From Mytilus edulis (taxonomy: Eukaryota > Mollusca > Bivalvia > Mytilida > Mytilidae), in the NCBI RefSeq assembly GCF_963676685.1, contig NC_092352.1, positions 25,811,117-25,875,116 of the forward strand: a stretch of DNA of 64,000 bases, in the 5' to 3' direction. The notes under the pieces are model-generated. The model was not told where the DNA came from. It searched no databases and saw only the letters and a list, made by a program, of their open reading frames with translations. This document shows, piece after piece, positions 12,704 to 22,977 of this stretch (position 1 is its first letter; each line of letters begins with the position of its first letter). A program made the translations under genes and the position numbers.

Positions 12704-13024
12704 GCAAGTATTATCATTTATTCATGAAATTTGAAAAAGAACCTGAAATGACGCATGTAAAACAATTCAAACGAGAAAACTAGATTTATGTACAAAAGAA
12801 TGGACGAAAATCAAATATGATATACATCATCAAACGACAACCATTAAATTAGAGGCTCTTTACTTAGGATAAGCACATACAGTATGTGGCGTGGTAAAAC
12901 TAGTATGAACTTTCCCCGTAACTTTGGACAGTGCTGTAACAGTACAACAAAAGAACGGTAAATCAAAGAGATAAAAAGGTAAATAAAAGAGATAACAAGG
13001 TAAATAATAGTTACCAAAGGTAAA

Positions 13025-13470
13025 TAATAGTTATCAAAGGTACCAGGCATATCATTTGATACGCCAGACGCGCGTTTCGTCTACATATAGGACTCATTAG
13101 TGACGCTCAGATCAAAATAGTTTGAAGCCAAAAACAAGTACAAAGTTGAAAAAATGAGGACCCAACATCCCAAAAAGTTGTGCCAAATACGACGAAGGTA
13201 ATCTTTGCCTGGGATAAGAAAATCCTTAGTATTTTGAGTAATTCATACTTTTGCAAACAGTAAATTTATAAAAATGAACATATCATTGATATTCATGTCA
13301 ACACCGAAGTGCTGACTATTGGGCTGGTGATACCTTCGGGGACAAAATGTTCCCACCTATTCATCGATCCAGTGGTGTAAATAGTTATCAAAGGTACCAG
13401 GCTTATAATTTGAAACGTTTCGTCTACATAAGACTCGTCAGTACAAAGAGATTAAATGGTGTGGAAATAA
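13025..13470 (+). repeat. Dispersed repeat family 2, one long and one short copy
   Basis: The longer part has the diagnostic blocks: CAGACGCGCGTTTCGTCTAC, GACGCTCAGATCAAAATAGT, GAAGTGCTGACTATTGGGCT and GGTGATACC. From about 13376 the start of the unit recurs (ATAGTTATCAAAGGTACCAG, GTTTCGTCTACATAAGACTC), giving a head-to-tail partial dimer. It lies in intron 3 of copy A. Confidence 0.7.
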
Positions 13471-13727
13471 ACACACTCACAGGAAAAATGGCAACATCTG
13501 TTTTTTCATTTGGTTTCATAACATATGAAAAATATTTGTTAAGCATATAAACATTACGTTGCAATATTTTCAAAGTACAAGATAATATTCAAGATTTTAT
13601 GATATATATATATGAAGGGTCTATGAAAGTCGCTACTGGTTTATCAGTTTGTTTTGATTATCCCTTTGGTATTTCCGTCCCTCTTTTAGCCATTAGCAGT
13701 CCAACAAGAAAATACTGTACGTCAACA

Positions 13728-14168
13728 TATAATCATTTTCATAACAGCGTAGATAAGACCACTATTTCTTGACGCGCTCAGGGTATCAACTGATTGGGTC
13801 AGATTAGTAAAACGTTCGTCTGTCACACCCACTTGTCATATTGTACGTATTATAGACACTATGGGGTCGCCAAAGGTTCAAAACGACTAAATAAAATGAA
13901 ACGAATAAATAGCAAAGGACTAAACCTTGTGTGTTGATTTCGATGTTGAATACTTAAACTTTCTTTTTTTTCTTCTCGTGCACCTGCATGTTCTTAACTC
14001 TTTTATTATATTCAAATGCCCTCTGGAAGGGCTTCGACAGACTGCGAGAGCACAAAACCACTGTTATCGATAGCTGATGACAAGCAAATTAAAGGTAAAT
14101 GATTCAGTATGTTTACCAAAATTAGTATTGCGGTTGTCTACGCTGTTATGAAAATGATTTTAAGTTTA
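13728..14168. mobile_element. MITE-like element, TIR AATCATTTTCATAACAGCGT
   Basis: A ~24-bp inverted repeat (AATCATTTTCATAACAGCGT at about 13732 and its complement at about 14144-14163) brackets roughly 440 bp without coding potential, in intron 3 of copy A. Superfamily and target duplication were not determined. Confidence 0.6.
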
Positions 14169-14243
14169 TAAAATGTGAATTGAATAAAAACTGAACGTTG
14201 AGCAATTACATGTTTACTTGTTGAAAAACATTATCTGTTTCAG

Positions 14244-14503
14244 GCAATATGCTGAAATATGTGGAGCAGGGTGCGTACTTTCTACTGCCAATGACATGTC
14301 TAAGTGGACACGTTTCTTTCTAAATGGAGGAAGGCTTCAAGACGGTACCAGATTGATTTCAGAACTGGCCTTTATAGACATAACTACTCCTGTTAATACC
14401 ATACCCTATACCTACACTCACAAATACTTCTCAAAACCAGACATTCCGGTCACGAATATTCAAAGCAACTATGCTCTGGGTTGGAGAATCGGATATTATA
14501 GAG
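14244..14503 (+). CDS. Beta-lactamase-like copy A, exon 4
   Basis: Encodes TANDMSKWTRFFLNGG... and SNYALGWRIGYYRG. It is open and phase-compatible with copy B. The donor is TATAGAG|GCAAGT, a GC donor, because the nearby GT would put exon 5 out of frame. Confidence 0.85.
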
Positions 14504-15107
14504 GCAAGTATTCCGATAAATTGTGTCATTTGGACAGAGAAAAATATTGACCAAGTTTGTATATTGTACATTCAAATACTACTTACTAGTAATTGATACA
14601 TGTATATAGTTATCTTATTATCTCTTTACATGAATCTGCTAAAAGCGTTAGAGCAATTATTTTTGTGTTACTTTTGTCTGTCCCATACACGACCCCAACA
14701 GTTTAGTTAATTGATTATAAATTTCAAAAACAAATTAAAAGTCATGTCGGATGCGCTCGTCAAAATGAGTCTTATTTTTGGCATTCATCATGTTCGTCAT
14801 TCTTATAATATATATCATGATAGATGGATTGATTGTTTATTAATACCCAGCGGCAAATATTAAAAAAATAACATGTTTATTAGACATAAATATACCCTGC
14901 TTTAATAATTGGTGAGCAGTCTTATTTACGCCTACCCTTAAAGTTTACTTATTGCTATAATTCACATTGTTCCTGTTATGTGTGCTCTTTGAAAATAAAG
15001 AATAGTGAAACTTTCATACAGTAACGCGCTTCGATAATATCATCTGATATTTAGTAAAAATCAATTTCTAAACTCAGATGGATTTGACATATTTTACATC
15101 ACTAAAA

Positions 15108-15405
15108 TATGAGCCTCGATGGTGGAATGGTCTAAATGGTTCATCTAATGTACCACTAGCTTGTTAACACCGAGGCTGTCAATGCAAAACCCAGTTTGAA
15201 CCCCACATGTGGCCACACACACAAGTCTCTATGTCTGTGTTATTTGAAGGTGCTTTCGACTCAAACCAAATCAAATAGGTTTAACAGTTTTCCTGTCGAA
15301 AGTTGTGGTTCTCTGGACACTCCAGCTTTCTCTTAAAATATGGCCATCGTGATATGACCAACAGTGCTGAACGTGGCGTTATTTTAAACACCAACAAGCA
15401 AGCAA
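15108..15405 (+). repeat. SINE-like element (tRNA-like head, conserved tail)
   Basis: The head CCTCGATGGTGGAATGGTCT and the later CAGTTTGAACCCC resemble the A and B boxes of a tRNA-derived SINE. The 3' part (AACAGTGCTGAACGTGGCGT, ...AAACACCAACAAGCAAGCAA) is the tail type shared with the element at 26780. It is followed directly by a reverse family 1 fragment. Confidence 0.55.
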
Positions 15406-15490
15406 TCAGAGAGTGGCGAAAGATACCAGAAGGACAGTCAAACTCATTAATCGAAAATAAACTGACAACGCCATGGCTAATAAACAGCTG
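15406..15490 (-). repeat. Dispersed repeat family 1, short reverse fragment
   Basis: Contains GAGTGGCGAAAGATACCAGA and CTGACAACGCCATGGCTAA, the right end of the family in reverse orientation. Confidence 0.65.
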
Positions 15491-15599
15491 CGCCATGAGC
15501 GCATGATACGCTCGACGTCTTGTGTGGAAGTTTTATGCAATAGTCATAAATAGTTTCCGAAAAAGTTTTAAGCAATAGCCATATATTGTTTTAGACACG

Positions 15600-16740
15600 G
15601 CAGGACATGTGAAACCCCCAACCCTTTTTTTTTTTACAAAAAAACTAAATATCACTAAAATAAAATTTTGAGTCAAAACCAAAAAGTATAAAGATCTTTA
15701 GATTAATATAACAAAGAAGTGTGTAAAGTTTAAAGCAAAAATCATAAATTATTTTTGAGATACGGCGTGACATGTAAAAAAACCTCCCCTGTTTAACAAC
15801 TTAAGCAACACGACGGGTGCCACATGTGGAGCAGGATCTGCTTACCCTTCCGGAGCACCTGAGATCACCCCTTGTTTTTGGTGGGGTTCGTGTTGTTTAT
15901 TCTTTAGTTTTCTATGTTGTGTCGTGTGTACTATTGTTTTTCTGTTTGTCTTTTTTATTTTTAGCCATGGCGTTGTCAGTTTGTTTTAGATTTATGAGTT
16001 TGACTGTCCCTTTGGTATCTTTCGTCCCTCTTTTAACAAAATACTCAATAACTTAAAAATAAAAAATTTGAATCAGCACCAAAAAGTATACATATCTTTA
16101 GATTAATATAACAAAGAAGTGTGTAAAGTTTTAAGCAATAATCATAAATTGTTTTTGAGAAACGCCACAGCATGTAAAAAAAACCCTCCCCCTTTTTAAC
16201 AAAATACTCAATAACTCAAAAATGAAATTTTGAATCATCACCAAACAGTATACAGATCTTTAGATTAATATAACAAAGACATGTGTAAAGTTTTAAGCAA
16301 TAATCATAAATCGTTTTTGAGATAAGGCGCGACATGTAAAAAAAACCTCCCCCTTTTTTTACAAAATACTCAATAAGTCAAAAATGAAATTTTGAATCAT
16401 CACCAAAAAGTATGCAGATATTAAGATTAATATAACTAAGAAGTCTTTAAGGTTTTAAGCCATAATCAGGAATCGTTTTTGAGATACGGTGCGACATGTG
16501 AAAAAACACACCCCTGTTTTAGTTACAAAGTGCCGTAACTCAAAAAGTTTAAATCTTATTTCTCCAAAAAGTATACAGATCATTTGACCATCATAAGAAA
16601 CAACTATATTAAGTTTCATGAAATTTGGATAAGTCGTTCTCAAGTTACGGTGCGACATATTTACGCCTGACAGACAGACGGACAGACGGACAGACAGACA
16701 CCGGACATTTGTATACCATAATACGTCCCGTCAAAATTTT
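15600..16740 (+). repeat. ~155-160-bp tandem repeat, about five units, ending in a GACA-rich tail
   Basis: Units share ACAAAATACTCAATAACT, CACCAAAAAGTATACAGATC, TTAGATTAATATAACAAAGA and TTTTTGAGATACGG. The last, more divergent unit leads into a (GACAGACG)n tract and GTCCCGTCAAAATTTTGAAG. A family 1 copy separates units 1 and 2. It lies in intron 4 of copy A. I recognise the type as a frequent mussel repeat. Confidence 0.75.
15797..16036 (+). repeat. Dispersed repeat family 1 inserted in a tandem array
   Basis: A well-preserved copy (GCAACACGACGGGTGCCACA ... TTTCGTCCCTCTTTT) between two units of the ~160-bp repeat. TTTAACAA occurs at both junctions (about 15791 and 16034), a likely 8-bp target duplication. 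Confidence 0.75.
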
Positions 16741-16749
16741 GAAGGGCGT

Positions 16750-16870
16750 ATAAAAATGAAAAGGACAAACAGACAAACAATAGTAAACATGACACAACAT
16801 AGAAAACTAAAGAATAAACAACACGAACCCCACCAAAAATTAGGGGTGATCTCAGGTGCTCCGGAAGGTA
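16750..16870 (-). repeat. Dispersed repeat family 1, reverse partial copy
   Basis: ACATAGAAAACTAAAGAATA, ACCCCACCAAAAATTAGGGG and GGTGCTCCGGAAGG are the reverse complement of the family core. Confidence 0.7.
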
Positions 16871-17223
16871 AATAGGCCATAACGGTTATGAATATATCAG
16901 GAATACTGTAACCAAAAAAATGTAAGCCAAGGATGTACGAATTCCTAAATTATAAGGCCTGTCACCCACTTCGTTTTTAATGATTCCACTTAGTATGCAA
17001 TACTGTGTAAATTTTTGACGGAGAAATAGATTCCATTTGGATACGTTAATTTGACTAAGAAGATGCTATGACTTAGTGATGACAAAAGCTAAAAGTTTGT
17101 GATCTAGAGATAAATTAATCAGCAATCAAATGCTTGGTAATATCAGCTAATATCACAATTTACAACCAAATAGATATTATAAACATTTCACTCCAAACTT
17201 ATTCTCAATTTTTCTTGTTTTAG

Positions 17224-17858
17224 GGTTCAGAATGGTTGTCCATACTGGCTCAACAAGGGGATATAGAGCAATGATATCCTGGTACCCTGAGGCTGATATT
17301 GGCATTTTTGTAGCATTTACTGGAAATGATCCAAATTATTTATATAGACTATCATTACATAATTATATATTTGATGTGTATACTGGTCATATCCCATATC
17401 TAAATACATCAACCATATGTTCCTATCCTGAACCATGGTTAAAATCCGACATACCACAAGTAAAACCTAACTATCCAAAAGACAGAAATACAACAAGAGG
17501 TCAGAAAGAATACATTGGGACGTATAAAAATAAAGCCTATGGTAAAATTAAGATTAACAAACACACAGAGAAGAATAAGCTGAAATTGAAGTATGGTTAT
17601 TTGACATGTGTGCTCTATCCTTCAGAAACTAAAGATGAGTTTTATGGCGACACTACAGGAATATCTCTAAAATCGTTTGATTTTTACAAATTCAAATTCA
17701 AATTCAACAATGATAAGGTGACTTTAAAAGCCTCTAGCTTTCAGGAGCAGCCTTCCTTCATCAAAAAGGGAAAACTGTACAACGACGCTTATCCATTGTA
17801 TACAACTTCTATGAGTTTTCCTGTTGTGATCTTATGTGTCTGTTTGATATTGTTCTAA
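17224..17858 (+). CDS. Beta-lactamase-like copy A, exon 5 (terminal)
   Basis: Encodes FRMVVHTGSTRGYRA with the third active-site motif (HTG), a C-terminal extension similar in layout to DUF3471-type domains (EYIGTYKNKAYGKIKI...), and a hydrophobic end (FPVVILCVCLILF). It has the same length as exon 5 of copy B. Confidence 0.85.
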
Positions 17859-18430
17859 ATCAAATATCTGCTTTTTATTTTGTTTTAATGGAACATTAGA
17901 AGTGATCATCTGACGCAGAGTTAGTTATATATAGGCACTTACTTGAAGTGGGGGATCATTTAAACTTTTACTGAGCTCATTTTTTTATTTCGTTTTGAAT
18001 GTTTTATTGCCATTTCATTGACTTTTTTTTAAATGTATTTGGGTTTATTGGTACTGATCGTAGTAACAGATAAAGGTTGTAGGCCAACACAAATATTATA
18101 GAGTTTTCAGGTATTATTGCATATAAAGATTGTAAATACATATATGTTAAAACTTCTGGTTTAAATAAATATCATCAAAACATAGAATCAGACATTGAAA
18201 TAAATTTGTAAACAAACACGTTGTCTTCACATGAACATCTTAACAAAAATTCACCATGAAAAGATTCAGAAAATATATACAAACAAAGAAGGAATACGTA
18301 TATGTGTAACAATGACCTAAACGTAATGGTTCCATTACATACTTCAACTGTTAGGAAGAGCTTTCCTTTAAAAATATTGTTATTGTTGAAACATACATTG
18401 TACTAAAAAATATTTTCATAAAAACATATA
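17859..18430 (+). other. Copy A 3' flank
   Basis: Downstream flank and probable 3' UTR. An AATAAA at about 18164-18169 could be a poly(A) signal. Its right part resembles the space between copy B and HAUS2 (CATAAAAACATATAAATA, GTGTTAACTTA). Confidence 0.5.
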
Positions 18431-18523
18431 AATAAAATCTGTTTGTGTTAACTTATTTAAAAAAAAGATTTTCATATATAGCATCATTAGCATACAGTTT
18501 GGTGAGAATATACATTGTTCATA

Positions 18524-19590
18524 TGTGAAACAGAAGCTCTCAAAAATGACGGCTTCAGTATGTATACTAAAGAAATTTATCCTGTTGAACTTACTTTAAA
18601 TAAAGCTAATACTAACAATGACCACTGCCCTTTCCTCGATCTTGATATCTATATCATTAACGGGAAGCTTAATACAAAAATTTATGATAAAAGATTCATT
18701 TCCTATCATTAATTATCCATTTTTAGATGGTGACGTTCCCTTGTCACCAGCTTATGGTGTTTATATATCTCAACTTGTACGATTCGCTCGTGTATGTAAC
18801 AACGTATAGATTTTAGCGGGAGAAATTTGTGTGTTACTGAAAAATTATTACACCAGGGTTTTCGATATCACAAACTAGTCAAAACATTTACTAAATGTTA
18901 TCACCGGTATAAGGAAATAATTCGTAAATGTAACTAAACATGCAGACATCTTAAACGTTCAGGTATTTCACATCCAATCTTTTATGGTAATATTCTTTAC
19001 AAAGCACAAAAATGTCAGTATTCACCTCAAAAGCTTACAAAACCTTTAAACAGACTTATTAAGAAGGGATATAGTTACGAAACTGTTGTCAGGTCATTAA
19101 AGATTGCATATTTTGGCTTGAATATTGATTTACTTATAGGGTCTTTGCATCGGAACTAAACACATTTATTTGAAAAACAGTTGTTGGCATGACACGGGTT
19201 ATGTTCTTCTCATATATTTTATGATAGTATGATACTAAACCCCTAACGGGAAGGATTGTACCTGATATTCTTATGAGGAAGACTTAATCTTTCAATCAGT
19301 TTATTTGAGGTCTGGAGCTGGCATGTCAGTTAACTGCTAGTAAACATGTTTAACACGCCGCAATTTTGCGCCCGTCCCAAGTCAGGATCCTCTGGCCTTT
19401 GTTAGTCTTGTATGATTTTTAATTTTAGTTTCTCGTATATGATTCGGAGTTTAGTTTGATGTCCATTATCACTGTACTAGTATATATTTTTTTAAGGGGC
19501 CAGCTGAAGGACACCTACGGGTGCGGGAGTTTCTCGCTACATCGAAGACCCATTGGTGGCATTCAGCTGTTGTCTGCTCTATGTTCGAAG
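18524..19590 (+). mobile_element. Penelope-like retroelement fragment I
   Basis: Encodes degenerate pieces such as VELTLNKANTNNDHCPFLDL and IYDKR, followed by the same non-coding 3' end as the copy at 40350 (GTTGTTGGCATGACAC, AAACCCCTAACGGGA, GGGGCCAGCTGAAGGACACC). The frames are broken. Catalytic RT motifs are absent because the 5' part is missing. Confidence 0.75.
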
Positions 19591-19594
19591 CCGA

Positions 19595-19670
19595 CGAGGA
19601 ACAACGAAGACCAAAAATTCCTAAAAGTATTGCCAAACACAGCCAAGGTAATCTTTGCCTGACTGACAGG
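19595..19670 (+). repeat. Dispersed repeat family 2 fragment
   Basis: ACCAAAAATTCCTAAAAGTA and CAGCCAAGGTAATCTTTGCC match the middle of family 2. Confidence 0.6.
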
Positions 19671-19790
19671 TTTTTCATGATTTACCTTCACCAGGAAAGC
19701 TCAAAGCCGAATTTTTACCAATGATTGGTATGTGGTCTGTAATGATTCTAACGTACTACCTAATTCTGAAGCATTGAAATAAATCATTTA

Positions 19791-21360
19791 AAAAAATTCT
19801 GAAGCATGTTATCTTAAAAATAAGATGTTTATTATATATGAAAGAAAAATGGTTTGCATAGTGTTGTATATCTTTGATTATTAAGTCAATATATACATAG
19901 TCGAAATATTTACTTAATTGCTTCATCGGTACAAGAACATCATTCGTAAATAAAATAAAATAATAAATAAAATTCTTGCTATAAACAAGACAAAAGGCAG
20001 TAGTTAAGAGATGAATACCCTAATCCATGTGTATTTTAAAATATTTTATTTATTTTTAGCGTTTTATGTATGTGTGTATCATTAACATTTAAAAAAAGTT
20101 ACCGATTACAAGCCATCTACTTTAATAGAGTTCGACTCGTAACCGGGAAGAAAAAGGAGAAGAAATCTTGTTTTTGTGTGTGCCATAACTTACTGCACTG
20201 GAAAGAAAAAAAATGGCATATTGAAATTAAAAAGGCAGTTAATAATCAAAGTGCATGTACATTTGTTATATGAAATGTAATATATGAGCATTCAACAAGC
20301 AAGCAACAATCAAGCAATAAGACATGTCTGAATTGAACAAATATAAGTATCTGTACTGCACGGATTCAATAAGAGGTTCAAACGATCTCTACAAAGGACA
20401 CTCTCAAACATTGTAGACGATAATATAATTCATTTCTGTCTTTTTTTATCTGGTATTGCTGATCATTTAGTCTGTTTACTTTATCTCTGTCTTCTTTAAA
20501 GTCATAAGAAACGAGTGTCCGGTAAAAAAGGTGTTATTTCAATTTTTGAACCAATGCATACAAACATCATAAACTTAGTCTTCTGTGCACGATTTTATCA
20601 TTTTTTCGCATAAATTTCGAATAATCGCCAATTTTTTCTCAATCGGTCAGTGTTGTTGTGATAATCTGGCAGGTTCGTGTGTTGAAGCCGAAGTTTAACG
20701 ATTGTCACCTGTTTGTCAACAATCAACAAAAAAAGCATGGATATTGCATTATTTTTTTAATTTGAGGTTTCTTATGACTTTAATTTTTTCTCAAAACACA
20801 ATTTTTTGGGGAAAATCTTCATTTAAGGTCAATCACACCCATAAAGAGTGATAGTTTACTAAATATGTATAGGCAAAATTGACTTGTTCGTAGATCTTGC
20901 CTTGTTGATAATTTTTGTGATGAAATGGTCTATGTATCTATTATTATATTCATCATATAAAGCAAAACGCCAAACATAGTAAAAAAACGTCATTAAAGGT
21001 ACAATAACTCAAATAAGGAGCAGTTGGACGATTTCTAACATTTACACTTAATTGTAGATCTCGCCTTTTGTTGACCCTTTTTGCATATTCATGTAACTAT
21101 AGAGCTATTATATCTTATTAGATATCAGGTAACAATGCTAAACATTGGTGACAATCTTCATTAAAGGGCAATATCTCTAATAAGGAGTCGACTGACGATT
21201 TCGAATAGCAGCACTTGTCTTGTCGATAATTTTTTCAATTTAAAGTTTCTATCTATCTCTATAATCGACAAGAATAAAAAAAAAACAGCCAAATTCATCA
21301 TTTAAGGGAAATTACTCCTAAAAGAAATAGTCTGACCGTTTTGACACATATCGACAATTA
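19791..21360. other. Repeat-rich intergenic spacer, no gene seen
   Basis: From about 20500 to 21360 there are loosely repeated units (AATAACTCAAATAAGGAG / AATATCTCTAATAAGGAG / AATTACTCCTAAAAG, each followed by a GATTTC-like block and CTTGTC...GATAATTTTT). They are related to sequence in intron 1 of copy B at 24180-24600. No coding exon was recognised. Confidence 0.55.
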
Positions 21361-21639
21361 GTAGGGCTCAACATTTTGAAATTTTCGCTCCGACAGATTT
21401 GGAGGGGAGAAGAATTTCTTGCACAAAAACATTATGTCTGTTATGAAGGCTGCATACCTCAAATAAATGTACAGAAACATTTATTTACGGAATAAAAGAC
21501 TGTTGCTCATTTGGGTAAGAAGAAACAACAATGGGGGAGGGGATAAAAAGGCGAGGTAACAATATAATGTTGAATACATACATACTCACAGGGCGTTTCA
21601 CTGGTTTATACTGAAAGTAACGTTCAAATATTCTTTATT

Positions 21640-21900
21640 TCCCTAAAAGAGGGAAGAAAGATACCATGGATAAAAATGAAAAAGACAACCAGACAAATAA
21701 TAGTACACAAGATACGCCACAGAAAACTAAAAACTAAGCAACACCAAAAACTATGGGTGATCGTAGGTGCTCTGGAATGGTAGGCAGATCCTGCTCCTCA
21801 CGTGGCACCCGTCGTGTTGCTCGTGTTATTACAAACCTGGTAAGAAGTCTAATTCGGTAGGTAACATTTGTGAAAAGTGAAGGGGATTGATTGTAGTTAC
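21640..21900 (-). repeat. Dispersed repeat family 1, near-full reverse copy
   Basis: Runs from AAAAGAGGGAAGAAAGATAC to GGGATTGATTGTAGTTACGA and gives the full extent of the family, about 250-290 bp. Confidence 0.75.
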
Positions 21901-22168
21901 GACATAAAGAACATATCCGATATCATCAGTGATGGCGTTCAACCAACTGTGATGGCGGCCGTAAAATTTAAGAATGGATGAATGAGTTAACATCTAGACT
22001 TACACTGTTGTTTAGATTACCATGATTATGATATATAAACTTATTGCATAGTAGTATAAAAATGTCAGTGATTATTATCCAAAAGTTACTGTGTTATATT
22101 TATCCCATGGTCATGCAATTTATTACATGTATTCATGCACAGCTTTATGTTGACAAATAGTCTAATAT

Positions 22169-22323
22169 CAGTGGCGGATCTAGAAATTTCATAAGTGGGG
22201 GCCCACTGACTGCCTAAGAGGGGGCCCACTTTAGTCACGCTTCAGTGATTCCCTATATAAGCAACCAATTTTTTTCCCCAAAAAGGGGAGCCCGGGCCCC
22301 CTGTCCCCTCTAAATCCGCCTCT
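22169..22323 (+). repeat. ~155-bp repeat with AGTGGCGGAT / ATCCGCC ends, forward copy
   Basis: Begins CAGTGGCGGATCTAGAAATT and ends TCCCCTCTAAATCCGCCTCT. The interior has G and C runs and GTCACGCTTCAGTGATTCCC. The same element lies in reverse orientation at 28671-28826, so the two copies bracket the copy B unit. Confidence 0.75.
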
Positions 22324-22339
22324 AAATATGTTCAAAATC

Positions 22340-22684
22340 CTTAAGTTTAATCAGAGATTATATGTCTCTGGTTTAATATTATAGTTTTCAAAATACCAGT
22401 ATTTTATGCAAGCCATTTGGTGCCAGAAATATTTCCACATCAGTTCATTTTGCAGACATCTACCTCTATTGCAGTTAGCTTCGCACATAGTACATTGTCC
22501 TCCTGTTTTAGTGTCTGATATGACAATGCGATATCAAGTTTATGATCATATACATGTACAAATTATTATCATTAGTTATTTATAGTATCATCAGATGCAG
22601 GAATTATAAATGCATGGCAGATGATCACATACGCCTGCATTTATTCTTGCATCGTTATGAAAACGCAGTATCGCATACTTAAAA
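22340..22684 (+). promoter_or_regulatory. Upstream region of copy B, conserved in copy A
   Basis: About 200 bp before the ATG align with the region before copy A: ACAATGCGATATCAAGTTTA vs ATAATGCGATGTCATGTAAT, GATCATATACATGTAC vs AATCATATACAAGTAC, and ATTCTTGCATCGTTATGAAA vs ATTCTTTCATCGTAATGAAA. It presumably contains the promoter and 5' UTR. No TATA box or start site can be fixed. Confidence 0.45.
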
Positions 22685-22977
22685 ATGTTTCGAGTTTTTC
22701 TGTTATACTCGTTCGTTTTCTGTGTTAATGGAAGTGAAAACGTCCGAATCGATCAGGTATCAAAGGACACTTTGGATTGCAAGTTTAAATCTAACAAAAC
22801 CGTAGGTCTGACGGTGTCTGTTGTCAGATCTGATAAAGTTTTGTTCGTTGGAGGATATGGATTTAAGGATATAGAAAAGAAGACGCCTGTGACAGGGGAT
22901 ACACTTTTTCAAATAGCATCACTGTCAAAAGCTTTCGCAAGTGTTCTGCTTACAAAGCTTATAGAGGAGAAGACAAA
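22685..22977 (+). CDS. Beta-lactamase-like copy B, exon 1
   Basis: Signal peptide (MFRVFLLYSFVFCVNG), then the SLSK nucleophile/base motif at residues 79-82 (IASLSKAFASVLL). Donor AAA|GTAAGT, phase 2. Confidence 0.92.

Larger units (their letters stand above)
6765..17858 (+). pseudogene. Serine-beta-lactamase-like gene, copy A (disrupted)
   Basis: This is a five-exon gene paralogous to the intact copy B downstream. Segments: 6765-7057, 10336-10506, 12093-12329 (3a), 12459-12703 (3b), 14244-14503 and 17224-17858. The signal peptide, SLSK motif (exon 1), RDLLSH block (exon 2), HTG motif and C-terminal hydrophobic tail (exon 5) are all kept, and exons 1, 2, 4 and 5 are open and phase-compatible. 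Exon 3, which carries the YxN motif, is duplicated and both copies are damaged: 3a has TAA at 12136-12138 where copy B has a Tyr codon, and has lost its 3' end; 3b has a 16-base deletion after the FEP codons. Either choice truncates the product before the HTG motif. An ATG at 6750 is in frame, but 6765 matches the start of copy B. The other exons look little decayed, so inactivation may be recent, or a shorter product may still be made. Confidence 0.88.
18466..19790 (-). pseudogene. Relic of the HAUS2 terminal exon, split by a retroelement
   Basis: 18466-18523 (CAGTTTGGTGAGAATATACA) matches the HAUS2 stop region at 28350-28400. Its continuation, GTGGTCTGTAATGATTCTAA and GTACTACCTAATTCTG, reappears only at 19731-19765. 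The 1.2 kb in between is a Penelope-like fragment plus repeat debris. A short local duplication of ATTCTGAAGCA and loss of the CAG acceptor add to the decay. The duplication that made copies A and B therefore carried the tail of the convergent HAUS2 gene with it. Confidence 0.8.

Noticed and set aside
12505..12783. A 92-residue frame in copy A exon 3b
   Set aside because: Its second half is out-of-frame reading after a 16-base deletion and then intron.
15108..15200. A functional tRNA gene
   Set aside because: Only box-like motifs of a SINE head are present; no cloverleaf could be drawn.
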